Assembly (NCBI RefSeq): GCF_042650605.1
Contig: NZ_JBHSBN010000061.1
Span: 1 to 11,532, forward strand
Origin: Micromonospora_J zhanjiangensis
Lineage (GTDB): Bacteria > Actinomycetota > Actinomycetes > Mycobacteriales > Micromonosporaceae
Length of the DNA stretch: 11,532 bases
Direction of reading: 5' to 3'
The position numbers were made by a program, and so were the translations under genes. The notes under the pieces are model-generated. The model worked only from the letters and a program-made list of their open reading frames with translations. It made no database searches and was not told where the DNA came from. Below, piece after piece: positions 1 through 9,800 of the stretch. How positions within the stretch are numbered: position 1 is the stretch's first letter; every line of letters begins with the position of its first letter.

Positions 1-3000
1 CGGTGGCAGGCCAGGTGACGGCGGCGTTGTGCCGCGCGCTACCGCGCAGCTTGCCGTCGACGTAGAGGGCCATGGTGTTGGTGGCGGCGTTGTAGGTGGC
101 GGTCAGGTGGGTCCAGACCCCGAGTTGCGCGCCGGTGGGAGTGATGACCTGGTCGTACGCCCAGGCGGTGGTGTCCCCGGTGGCCATGCCGAAACGCCAG
201 GTGTTATCTGCTTGTTCGTTCCACAGGATGAATCGGGAGGAGTGGGCGCCGTCTTCGGAGACGATGACGCCACCGGCGTCGGTCGGTTTGACCCACGCCG
301 AGATGCTGAACGAGCGGGTGGTGTCGATGAGTGCCGCGTCGTGGGTTAGGTGGGCGCCGCTGCTGCGGTCGGAGAGGGTTCCGGTGGGGTCGGTGTTGAG
401 CATCACGCTCGGGCTGAACAGGTCACCGGTACGCCAGACCGCGCTGCCGGTGGCAGTCAGCGTCTTGGTGCCGGTGTTGTCAGTGGCGACCACCGGCCCG
501 GCGTCATGGTCGTTCAGCGGCCACGCGTAGGTCGCGGTGATCAACGCCTGGGCCGGCTGCTGGGTGATGGTGCCGCTGCCGCCGGACAGGTTGCTCACCA
601 GCCAGGGTGTGACGGTGGAGGCGGCTGCGACGGTCCACAGGTCGGGGGTGCCGTCGCCGTTGATGTCACCAGCCTGCAGTTGCAGGGCAACGTTGGTGTT
701 CCAGTTGGTGGCCAGGGCGTACGGGGTGTAGGTCAGCGTCTGGCTGTCCATGTCGTAGGCCAGGTTGGTCCACAGGTGCAGCGCTCCCGTGCTGGCGTTG
801 CGGAGGAACATCGCCGTGCCGCTGGCGGTCTGCGCGGTGCTGATGGTCCATTTGTCCCAGTCAGTGCCACCGGTCGGGGTCAGGACGCTAGCCAGCTGAT
901 CGACTCGGCCCCAGCCAGCCAGGCCGTCGCTGGTGGGGTAGTAGGTCAGGGAAAATCCTTGGGTGGTGTTACCGCTGATGCCGATCAGGTCGGGATACAT
1001 GAGGCCCTGGTGGGTGGTGTTGCCCGCATTGGCGAGCTGCAGTGGGTTGGCCCCGCTGGCGTCGGCCAGTAGCCCGGCGGTGAAACTCTGTGCGCTGCCA
1101 CTTCCCGTGTGGAGGACCGACCCGTCGCCCTCGCCGTACAAGATGACGCCGCTGCCGGCGTTGGGTCCGGAGGGGTAGTAGGCGAGCAGGTCCTGCAGGC
1201 CGTCTCCGTGGAAGTGACCGGTGAGGATGGTGGCGCCGGTGAAGTCGGCGGATTCGTCGTTCCCGGTGACGCCGTTGCCATTCGCGCCGATGTTCACCGC
1301 GTTGGGGTTGAGACCGGACATGCCCTTTCCGTTGGCCAGCCAGACCCCGGCGGGAAGTCCGTTGACGGCGCCCACGGTAACCAGGTCCGCGATGTTGTCG
1401 CCGGTGAGGTCACCGTCCGGAGCTGTCGCGGCGGGTTTCGAGTTGAAGGTGACGCTCGCGGTCTGTCCGAAGTTTCCGCCGGCGGACAGGCTGGTCACGG
1501 CGAGGGTGTTGGTGGTGCGGGTGGGCTTGATGCTGATGCTCGCCGCACCGGCGGTCGCCGGAACGGTGATGGGCGGGGCCGCGTTGAGTTGGTAGCTGTA
1601 GCTGGTGGGAACGGTGCCGGAGGCGGGGGGAGCGATTGTGAAGGTGGCCGCGGTGCCGATCGTGGTGTCGTCCGAGGGTGGGGTGACCACCGGTGGGCCG
1701 GTGCGGGTGGGGTCGAAGGTGAAGCTGCAGGTGGCTGACCAGTAGCTGGCCAGGTTGAAGTCTGTCGCCTGCACGCGCCAGGAGAATTGCGTGGCCGCGG
1801 GGCCGGCGGCGCTGTTCAACTTGGCCGCGGGTACCACCAGTACCGCAGTGCTGCCGGAAGGGTAGGTCAGCAGATTCGGATCGGACGACATGACAGGCAT
1901 CTCGGCGGGGTCCGACGTCTTCCACAGCTTGAACGACACGCCCAGGACACCACCGTTCCGGTCGGACACCGGCGCGTAGAGCGACACCGGCCCGTCGCCT
2001 ACCACGTTTGGGGTTGGCGCGGCGCACGTCGTTGTCGGGGAGGTGCTCATCCCGGTCGGCGTGTTTGGCCGGTGGTTGTATTTGACGGTCAGGCTGGGCG
2101 TTCGCTTGTCGAACTTTTTCCAGCCCTCGTATTCGCTGGTTCCGGCGGCGAGTAGGAAGGTCTGGGTCTTTTTGTCAGCCGCGACGATGGTTTTGATCGA
2201 CGATGTGACGTCGAATCCAACCCCCTTGGCAGGGCAGCTGGAATTGTATCCGTGCGCGACATTCTGGGAATCCACGACCGGCCCGAGGTTGACGTTCTTC
2301 CAGGAATCCCAGATCGCGTTCGAGGAGGTCAGGGTAGTGCCGGGGGTGTAGACGTTGACAACTCGTGCGCTGCACGAGTACGACCATATTTCAGTGATGT
2401 CGAAACTGGCTGAGCTGATGGCCGCGGTCTTCAGCAGAGCGCTGTCGATCGGGAAGTTGACCAGGGTCCAGGCGCGGATCTCGCCGACGTTCCCGACCTG
2501 CATGAACCCCTCCGGCGAGGGGGTGTTCTTCCAGTAGTTCGTGGTCGGGTGGTCGGGGCTGATCGTCGCCCATCCGTTGTTCGACGCCCCATAGGAGGAC
2601 CAGTTGTAGGTGGGGTCGATGTAGACCGGGTAAACGGTTTTCGGGTCGGCCATGAACGTTTGACTCGGTGTGAGTTCGATGGCCGTCGCGGAGACGGTGG
2701 TCGGGACGCTGACCGTGTTCGCACCCGATCCGGGGCCTTCTGGGGTGGAGGACGCCACGCCAGTGGCCTTCGGGGTCTCCGTCTGCGGTGTCGCTATCGC
2801 CGAGTCCCACATCACCGGCGTAGGTGCGGTCAGTACCACGTTTCCCAGCCGGTCACTGCCGCTGATGTTGCCCGCGGCGTCGCCCTTCAGGGTCAGGCCC
2901 GAGGTCCGGGTCGTGAAGGTGAGCTTCTTCAGCGCCGGGTTCTTCGCGGAGGTCGCGTCCCGGACCACGAAGACGTGGGAGAAGCCGCCCTCGACATCGG

Positions 3001-3541
3001 CGGTGACCAACAGGTCGACGCCGGGCAGGACGTTGGCGTAGGTGGCGGTGTCGCCGGCGAGGCTGGGTGCGGGCAGCGTGATCGGCAGTGTCATCGCGAA
3101 CGAGTTGCCGCCATGGGTCATTGTCGCGAACGGGCCGGTGCCGCGGGCCGACAACTTCAGGCTGTTGGTCGAAACGGTCGGCGAGACGGAGCCGTCGTCA
3201 TTGCGGCGCAGAGTGGCGTCCAGGTCGACCCACGCGCCGTTGACCCGCTTACGAGTGGGGAACGCCGTCTGCTTCAGGGTCAGGGTGCCGTCAGGGTTGG
3301 CGATGAGCGTGGACGTGGCTGTCCTTGCGCCGGTCGCCTCGACGGCCTTGCCGGTGCGCCGGGCCTTGGTGATCGACTGGTCCGCGGTCAAGGTCGACGC
3401 GGCGGGGGCCGGCGAGGTCGGACGAGGTGCGGCGGTGGCCGGCGACGTGTGCACCGTGGTCGCCGCGGTGGCTAGCAGGGCCGCAGGCAGCGTCGCGGCC
3501 ATCAGCCTCATCCATTTAGGTCGGAAAACTCTAGAACGCAT
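1..3541 (-). CDS. Secreted DNRLRE / FG-GAP / LamG multi-domain protein, C-terminus cut by window edge
   Basis: The minus-strand frame read from ATG at 3541 is open through 1180 codons to the left edge, so the C-terminus is missing. I translated it in full and found no stop. Residues 1-38 are a signal peptide (basic start, then LMAATLPAALLATAATT, likely cut after ATAA). Residues about 50-240 are a conserved N-terminal region of the kind found in these actinobacterial cell-surface proteins. KTVYPVYIDP near 301-310 leads into a DNRLRE-like beta region (about 318-470). Residues about 500-610 look Ig/FnIII-like (FSWRVQATD, then a WSATCSFTFD motif). FG-GAP/VCBS-like blocks follow (about 701-994, with DGDLTGDNIADL and GDINGDGTPDL). 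A LamG jelly-roll starts near 1003 (SFSISAWVKP, GVWTHLTATYN, MALYVDGKLRG). GGAGA lies 10 bases before the start. An in-frame ATG at 3628 would add 29 residues but spoil the signal peptide and has no visible RBS. The protein is likely extracellular and may bind sugars, calcium or a surface. No catalytic domain is visible, and a domain beyond the edge is possible. Confidence 0.9.
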   Translation of the reverse strand, partial: MRSRVFRPKWMRLMAATLPAALLATAATTVHTSPATAAPRPTSPAPAASTLTADQSITKARRTGKAVEATGARTATSTLIANPDGTLTLKQTAFPTRKRVNGAWVDLDATLRRNDDGSVSPTVSTNSLKLSARGTGPFATMTHGGNSFAMTLPITLPAPSLAGDTATYANVLPGVDLLVTADVEGGFSHVFVVRDATSAKNPALKKLTFTTRTSGLTLKGDAAGNISGSDRLGNVVLTAPTPVMWDSAIATPQTETPKATGVASSTPEGPGSGANTVSVPTTVSATAIELTPSQTFMADPKTVYPVYIDPTYNWSSYGASNNGWATISPDHPTTNYWKNTPSPEGFMQVGNVGEIRAWTLVNFPIDSALLKTAAISSASFDITEIWSYSCSARVVNVYTPGTTLTSSNAIWDSWKNVNLGPVVDSQNVAHGYNSSCPAKGVGFDVTSSIKTIVAADKKTQTFLLAAGTSEYEGWKKFDKRTPSLTVKYNHRPNTPTGMSTSPTTTCAAPTPNVVGDGPVSLYAPVSDRNGGVLGVSFKLWKTSDPAEMPVMSSDPNLLTYPSGSTAVLVVPAAKLNSAAGPAATQFSWRVQATDFNLASYWSATCSFTFDPTRTGPPVVTPPSDDTTIGTAATFTIAPPASGTVPTSYSYQLNAAPPITVPATAGAASISIKPTRTTNTLAVTSLSAGGNFGQTASVTFNSKPAATAPDGDLTGDNIADLVTVGAVNGLPAGVWLANGKGMSGLNPNAVNIGANGNGVTGNDESADFTGATILTGHFHGDGLQDLLAYYPSGPNAGSGVILYGEGDGSVLHTGSGSAQSFTAGLLADASGANPLQLANAGNTTHQGLMYPDLIGISGNTTQGFSLTYYPTSDGLAGWGRVDQLASVLTPTGGTDWDKWTISTAQTASGTAMFLRNASTGALHLWTNLAYDMDSQTLTYTPYALATNWNTNVALQLQAGDINGDGTPDLWTVAAASTVTPWLVSNLSGGSGTITQQPAQALITATYAWPLNDHDAGPVVATDNTGTKTLTATGSAVWRTGDLFSPSVMLNTDPTGTLSDRSSGAHLTHDAALIDTTRSFSISAWVKPTDAGGVIVSEDGAHSSRFILWNEQADNTWRFGMATGDTTAWAYDQVITPTGAQLGVWTHLTATYNAATNTMALYVDGKLRGSARHNAAVTWPAT

Positions 3542-3691
3542 CTGGTACTGGTCTCCGTTCGGGGCGCGGTCCGCGGCCTTGGCGCCGACAGCTAACCAGG
3601 GCGAAGACCGCTCCGTAATCCCGGCCATCGCAGAGGGTCGTCCACCTGGTACGAGTCGTGTCCCTTTCGTCCGAACAAGAACTCGCCCGCT

Positions 3692-3707
3692 GTGACGAAT
3701 CCGTCAC
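3692..3707. promoter_or_regulatory. Perfect inverted repeat, candidate operator
   Basis: GTGACG-AATC-CGTCAC is a perfect 6+6 dyad with a 4-base centre. It lies about 150 bases upstream of the minus-strand LamG gene and 190 bases upstream of the RHS gene. It has no T-run on either side, so it does not look like a terminator. A binding site for a dimeric regulator serving one or both divergent genes is possible; the regulator is unknown. Confidence 0.35.
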
Positions 3708-3711
3708 CCGT

Positions 3712-3766
3712 GCCGATCAGGCGTTTTTGGCCGATCGAACGCTCAACAATCTTGCAAGAGCCGATC
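3712..3766. repeat. Three direct copies of GCCGATC with a nearby 8-base palindrome
   Basis: GCCGATC occurs at 3712-3718, 3730-3736 and 3760-3766, with offsets of 18 and 30 bases. The perfect palindrome CTTGCAAG (3751-3758) lies just before the third copy. The cluster sits immediately upstream of the candidate promoter and leader ORF of the RHS gene, so it may be a regulator array. Short GC-rich heptamers can recur by chance, so this is tentative. Confidence 0.3.
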
Positions 3767-3768
3767 GT

Positions 3769-3774
3769 TACGAT
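3769..3774 (+). promoter_or_regulatory. Weak candidate -10 box (TACGAT) for the RHS transcript
   Basis: TACGAT fits the TANNNT pattern of actinobacterial housekeeping -10 elements and would start transcription near 3781, about 20 bases before the leader ORF. No convincing -35 box lies 16-19 bases upstream (TTGCAA at 3752 is only 11 bases away), so the assignment rests on one hexamer and its position. Confidence 0.25.
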
Positions 3775-3800
3775 CTCGTGATCCGTTAAGGATGATCAAC

Positions 3801-3836
3801 ATGACAGAGTGTCTGCGCCACGGGGTGTGTGTCTGA
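3801..3836 (+). CDS. Candidate 11-residue leader peptide (uORF) ahead of the RHS gene
   Basis: ATG at 3801 opens a short frame encoding MTECLRHGVCV and ends at TGA 3834-3836. AAGGA at 3788-3792 gives a Shine-Dalgarno match with 8 bases of spacing, better than expected for a random ATG in GC-rich DNA. The frame ends 47 bases before the RHS start and is out of frame with it. Two of the eleven residues are cysteine. Cysteine-containing leader peptides are known in actinobacteria upstream of sulfur-metabolism genes, but nothing here is a sulfur gene. It could tune RHS expression by translation-coupled attenuation, or mark the 5' UTR. Short frames arise by chance, so confidence is limited. Confidence 0.4.
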   Translation: MTECLRHGVCV

Positions 3837-3872
3837 ACACTGTGCGTGGCCTCATCCATTCTTCGTACCAAC

Positions 3873-3878
3873 GTGAGG
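3873..3878 (+). promoter_or_regulatory. Ribosome binding site that fixes the RHS start
   Basis: GTGAGG lies five bases before ATG 3884. The longest open frame starts at GTG 3809, but that start has no comparable site, overlaps the leader ORF and places 25 odd residues before the signal peptide. The site therefore supports ATG 3884. Confidence 0.6.
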
Positions 3879-3883
3879 TCCGC

Positions 3884-6800
3884 ATGGTCAGCTCCCGGCG
3901 AGCCCGCCTCGTCACGCGTCGTGTCTCCGCTGTCGCGGCATTTCTGACGATCTCCCTGCTGGCGTCCATGCTGGACGTCCCGCCCGCCGTCGCGAAGCCG
4001 GCCGAGCCGGGCCCACCGCCGACCTCACCCGGGCGGTCCGTCGACGGCGTCCGGCCGGTGGTCGCCAAGTTCACCAGGCTCCGGGACCAGGCCAAGGACA
4101 ACTACCGGCCGACCCGGACCGGGTGGCCGGCGGCGTCGACCGCCGACCTCCAACTGGCACAGCCGGCCGCCCGCGCGGCTGTCGGCGCCAAGTCGAGGGC
4201 CAAGGGCGCGCCAGTCTGGGCGCAGCCGGTGGCGGCGAAGGACGGCCGGTACGCCGGCCCGGACCGGCTGAAGATCCGAGTCCTCGACCGGTCGGCGACC
4301 GAGGCCGCCAACGTCAACGGCGTCCTGCTAAGCATCACTCCCGACGCGGCCACCACCGGTGCGGGCACCGTCCGCGTCGGTCTCGACTATGCGCAGTTCG
4401 CCGAGGCGTATGGCGGTAACTACGGCTCCCGGCTGCGCCTGGTGCGGCTGCCAGAGTGCGCGCTCACTACCCCGACACTGGCCTCCTGCCAGACGCCCGA
4501 GCCGCTGAGGTCCACGAACGACGGGGCGGCGCGAACGGTCTCGGCCGACGTGTCGCTGGCCGCGCCCAAACAAGGCTCCGGCAGCGCCGTGGCACTGGCC
4601 GCCGTTGCCGGGCCGGCCAACGACGGCGGCATCGGCGGCACCTATGCGGCCACCGACCTGAAGCCCTCCGGCACCTGGTCCGGGGGTGGAAACACGGGCG
4701 CGTTCACCTATTCATACCCGATCAACGTGCCACCTGCGGCATCCAGTCTGGTGCCGGACGTGTCGCTGTCCTACGACTCGGACAGCGTGGATGGCCAGAC
4801 CGCCTCAACGCAAGCACAGGCGTCGTGGGTGGGCGATGGCTGGTCGACCCCGCGCTCCTACATCGAGCAGACGTTCACGTCCTGCGAGGACGACCCCGAA
4901 GGCGTCCCATCTCCCGTGAAGACGCCGGACAACTGCTACGGCGGCCCGATACTGACGTTGTCAATGCGCGGCTCGTCTACAGCACTTGTTTGGGACAAGA
5001 CCAAGAAGGTCTGGAAGCCGGAGCAGGACAACGGTGAGGTGGTCACGCAGGTGACCAACTCAGGTAACGGCAGCGGCACCTACAACACCGACTACTGGCG
5101 GGTGACGCTGCGCAACGGCTCGACCTACGAATTCGGCCGGAACAGACTGCCGGGCTGGTCATCGGGCAAGGCCGACACCCACTCGGTCGATACCGTCGAT
5201 GTCTACTCCGCGCACTCCGGAGACCCGTGCTACGACCCTGCTGGCTTCTCGTCCTCGGTCTGCACCATGGCCTACCGGTGGAACCTCGACTACGTCACGG
5301 ACGTCCACGGCAACGCGATGTCCTACTACTACAAGCAAAACACCAACTACTACGGCCGCAACAAGGGTGCCAAGGACATCTCCTACGTCCGGTCTAGCTA
5401 TCTGGACCGAATCGACTACGGCTTTACCGACGGCAACGCCTACGGCACGGTTCCGAATCGCGTAGTGTTCAACACCGGCGACCGGTGCCTCTCGGGCACC
5501 TGCCAGCCGTTGAACTCGGCCAACAAGGCCAATTGGCCGGACGTCCCCTACGACCTGATCTGCGTCCAGGGCACCGACTGCGACATCTGGAGTCCGTCGT
5601 TCTTCTCGACGGTGCGGCTCACGTCGATCGAGGCCCAGCAGTACTCGACGGCAACCTCGAAGTACGAGCCGATCGACTCGTACACCCTGACCCAGACGAT
5701 GCCGGCGACCGGTGACATCACCTCGTCGACGCTGTGGCTGTCGTCGATTGTCCATACCGGATCTGACACTACCGCCGGGGGATCAGGTTCCCCGATCGCC
5801 CTTCCCTCCGTGTCGTTCACGGGGATCGCGTTGGCGAACCGGGTGGACGGGGGTACCGACGGACTCCAGGCGCTCAATCGGCAACGGATCGAAACGATCA
5901 CCACGGAGACGGGCTCCGTCATCGCCGCGAGTTACGAACGGCCCAACCCCTGCACCGCGCCGGTGAGCCTCAATCCGGCGACGAACACGTCTTCGTGCTA
6001 TCCCGTGTTCTGGACGCCGACCGGCTACACCGAGCCGTTCAAGGACTGGTTCCACAAGTACGCGGTCACCAGGGTTACCCAGACGGATCCGGTGGCTCAC
6101 GGTGATACGTCGACCAGTTACCAGTATCTCGGCGGAGCGGCCTGGCACTTCGACGAAAACGAAGTGGTCAAAGCCAAGTACCGGACCTATGGCCAGTTCC
6201 GCGGCTATGCCCGGACGAAGACGTTCACCGGGGACGGGGTCAACGACCGGCGGACGATGGCCGAGGCCACCTACTACCGAGGCATGTCCAAGAACAACAA
6301 CACTACGGTCGTCAACGTCACCGACTCTGCGGGCGGTGTGCACGAGGACGTCAACCAGTTGGCCGGCAATACCCTGGAGTCGACAAACTATCTGGGCGAG
6401 GGCGGCCCGATCGACACCTCGACGATCACGTCCTACTGGGTGTCGGCGGCCACGGCGACCCGGGCCCGGACCGGCGTGGCCGATCTGACAGCGCAGCTGG
6501 TGGAGCCGGTCAAGACATACTCCCGGCAGGCGATCACCGGCAGCGGCGCGACGACCTGGCGCTACATCGAGTCGGACCAGTCATACGACGCGACCATCAG
6601 CAGCGCAACGTTCGGCCTGCTGCAGCGGACCTACACCCACACCGTGCCGATCGACCCCGCCTACGACCAGTGCACCAGCCTCGCCTACGCCCCGGTGAAC
6701 GTGGGGAAAAACCTGGTCGGCCTGGTCAGTGAGACGGAATCCGTCTCGGTTGCCTGTGGTGGGTTCACCCAGGGCACGCCAGCATCGGTCCCGGGCAGCG

Positions 6801-9800
6801 TCAACACCCTGACCGCGCCGTCCAGCGTCAACCGGCCTGCCCAGGTGGTGTCCGACGAGCGCACCTACTACGACGACGAAACCTTCACGACCACCTTCCC
6901 GCAGACGGCCAAGCCGACCCGAGGCCTGGTCACGATGAGCCGGAAGGCGGTCGACTGGACCGGCGGCGCCTACACCTACCAGACCATCAGCCAGGCGAAG
7001 TTCGACTCGTACGGGCGGCCCATCGAGGCCCGCGACGGCAACGCCAACGTGACCTTGACCAGCTACCAGGCGAACAGCGTCGGGTTGACCACGGGCACGA
7101 CCGTGACCAATGCGCTCGGGCAGGTGGCGTCCACCACGAGCAACCCGAAGCGCGGCCAGCCGCGGACCACCACGGACCCGAACGGTGTGATCACGATCCA
7201 GGAGTACGACGCGCTGGGCCGGGCTACCTCGGTCTGGCTGAACTCCCGACCGACGAGTGCGACGCCGAACTACAAGTTCACCTACCAGTTACTCAAGAGC
7301 GGCGTAACCGCGACGACGACCCAGAAGCTGAGCGAGAGTGGTGGCCATCAGGACTCCACGACGATCTTCGACGCGGCGCTGCGGCCCCGGCAGACCCAGG
7401 CGATCACGCCGCAGGGCGGCCGCATGGTCACCGATACGTTCTATGACACCCGAGGCTGGATCCGCGAGACCTACAACGGCTGGTGGGACAAGTCGACCAC
7501 CCCCAACACCACACTGGTCTCGGCACCCGACCTGCACGAGAAGGTGCCCAGCCAAACTCAGAACACCTACGACGGACTGGGCCGCGCCGTCATCACCGTC
7601 AGTGCCAAGTTCGGCCTCCCGATCTCCACCACCACGACGGTTTACAACGGCGACCGGACCACCGTCATCCCACCGCGCGGAGGGGTGGTCAACACCACCG
7701 TCACCGACCCGCTCGGCCGCACCAAGGAACTCCAGGAGTACACCGCCACTCCGACGTTGAACACGCCAACGGACATCTTCACCGGAACCTTCTCGGTGAC
7801 GGGCGGCACGACGACGGTCACCAAATACGGCTACGACGCCCACGGCAACCGGGCCACCCTCACCGACGCCGGCTCGAACACCTGGACTGCGACGTACAAC
7901 CTGCTCGGCCAACTGGTCAGCAAGGCCGATCCGGACAACGGAACCGCCACGCTGGCATACGACGACAACGGCAACCTTCAGCAGTCGACCGACGCGCGGG
8001 GCAAGACGGTCTCGTTCACCTACGACAAACTCAACCGGAAGACCGGGGCCTACTTCGCGCCGGTCGGCTCCCAGTCAGCCGCCAACCAGTCCGCCGCCTG
8101 GGTATTCGACAACGCGAACAACGCGGTGCCCGGGATGACCAACCCCATCGGCGCGCTGACCACCGCCACCGCCTACTCCGACGGCCAGGCCTACACCACT
8201 CAGCAGAAGGGCTTCAACGTCTTCGGCGGCTCCCTGGGGGTCACCGTCACGATCCCGGCCTCGGAAGGACCGCTCGCCGGCTCGTACGACTTCACTTACA
8301 CCTACACCCCCAACCTGGGGCTGCCGTTCAAGGACGGCTATCCCAACAAGGGGAACCTGCCGGCCGAGACGGTCCTGCACGGCTATGCCGGTTTGCTGGA
8401 CCTGCCGGCGAGGCTCACCGGGCTGAACGGCTACGGCCAAGACGTTACCTACGACGCCTACGGCCGGGTCAATCAGCAGACGATCGGCGGCACGCCCGGT
8501 CTGGCGTACGTCACCAACAGCTATGACGAACACGACGGACGCCTCGTCGGGCAACTGCTGACCCGCTCCGCCTCCCGGGACAAGGTCGACGAGCAGGCCT
8601 ACGGCTACGACCTGGCCGGCAACGTCACCAAGGAGACCAGCAAGCGGTTCGACGCCCCGGCCGAAACCCAGTGCTACGAGTACGACAAGCTCGCCCGGCT
8701 CACCCAGGCTTGGACCGCGACGGACGACTGCGCGGTCACGCCCGCCGCCGGTAACGCGTCGATGGTGGGAAACACGATCGGTGGTGGAAGCGCCTACTGG
8801 ACCAGTTGGCAACTGGACCTGTTGGGTAACCGCAAACAGCAGGTGGAGCACAACCTCACGGACGGCACCGACACCACTACCAACTACACATACGACGGCG
8901 CCGGCCGCGGCCAGCCGCACACCCTGACCTCCACCGCCACCACCGGCGGTGCCAGCGGCTCCACGTCCTACACCTACGACGCGGCCGGCAACACCATCAC
9001 CCGCAACGCCGACAAAGGCAACCAGACCCTGGCCTGGAACGATGCGGGCAAGCTCACCGGCATCACCGGCGGGACCACCGGCAACAGCTCCTACGTCTAC
9101 ACCGCAGACGGCGACCTGCTGCTGCAGAAGGACCCCGGCCAGACAATTCTCTACCTGCCCGGGCAGCAACTCACCCTCGACACCAAGTTCAACACTGTCA
9201 GCGGCACCCGCTACTACGCCCTGCCCGGCGGCGGCACCTGCATCCGCAAGGCTAGCGGAAGCAGCTACACCTTCGCGCTCCCGAACCCCCAGGGAACGCC
9301 CAGCCTCTACCTCGACAACACCGCCCAGACCCCGACCTGGCGGCAGTACACCCCGTACGGTGCCCCCCGAGGGGCGTCCGCCCTCTACCCAGACAACCAC
9401 GGCTTCCTCGACAAACCGACCAGCCCCGACACAGGCCTCACCATGGTGGGCGCCCGCGCCTACGACGCCAGCGCCGGTCGGTTCGTCTCGGTCGACCCAG
9501 TTCTGAAGGCCGACGACCCCCAGCAGTGGAACGGTTACTCCTACGCCAACAACTCGCCTATTACGTTTTCCGACCCCACTGGTCTAAACCACGAGGACGC
9601 CCAGTGGGAGTTCGACCACCCGAACTCAAAAAGTAAGGCCGCAGAGGACGCTGATAACGGCAAGTATGACAGCGGATCGGACTATGACTCTCCATATTGG
9701 AGATGGCTGGAGTTTAAGGCTGGCTGGAACGATGGTCTGAAGAACTTGATTCCGGACAAGTGGCATGGCATCAAGAGCTTCGTCCGAGACCCAATGGGCA

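Noticed and set aside
96..3695. Several long plus-strand open frames (for example 350-1072, 1109-1738, 2549-3475, 3042-3695)
   Set aside because: They lie opposite the uninterrupted 1180-codon minus-strand frame that has a signal peptide and recognisable domains. Their translations are Gly/Arg/Val-rich low-complexity text typical of antisense frames in GC-rich DNA.
3809..3883. GTG 3809 as the RHS start
   Set aside because: It adds 25 residues before a normal signal peptide, has a weaker RBS than ATG 3884, and overlaps the leader ORF.
3884..3925. Twin-arginine export signal in the RHS N-terminus
   Set aside because: TRRVSA has two arginines but lacks the consensus FLK-type residues that follow; a general secretory signal fits better.
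8075..9400. 441-codon minus-strand open frame
   Set aside because: It is antisense to the YD-repeat region of the RHS gene, and its Gly/Val-rich translation shows no domain.
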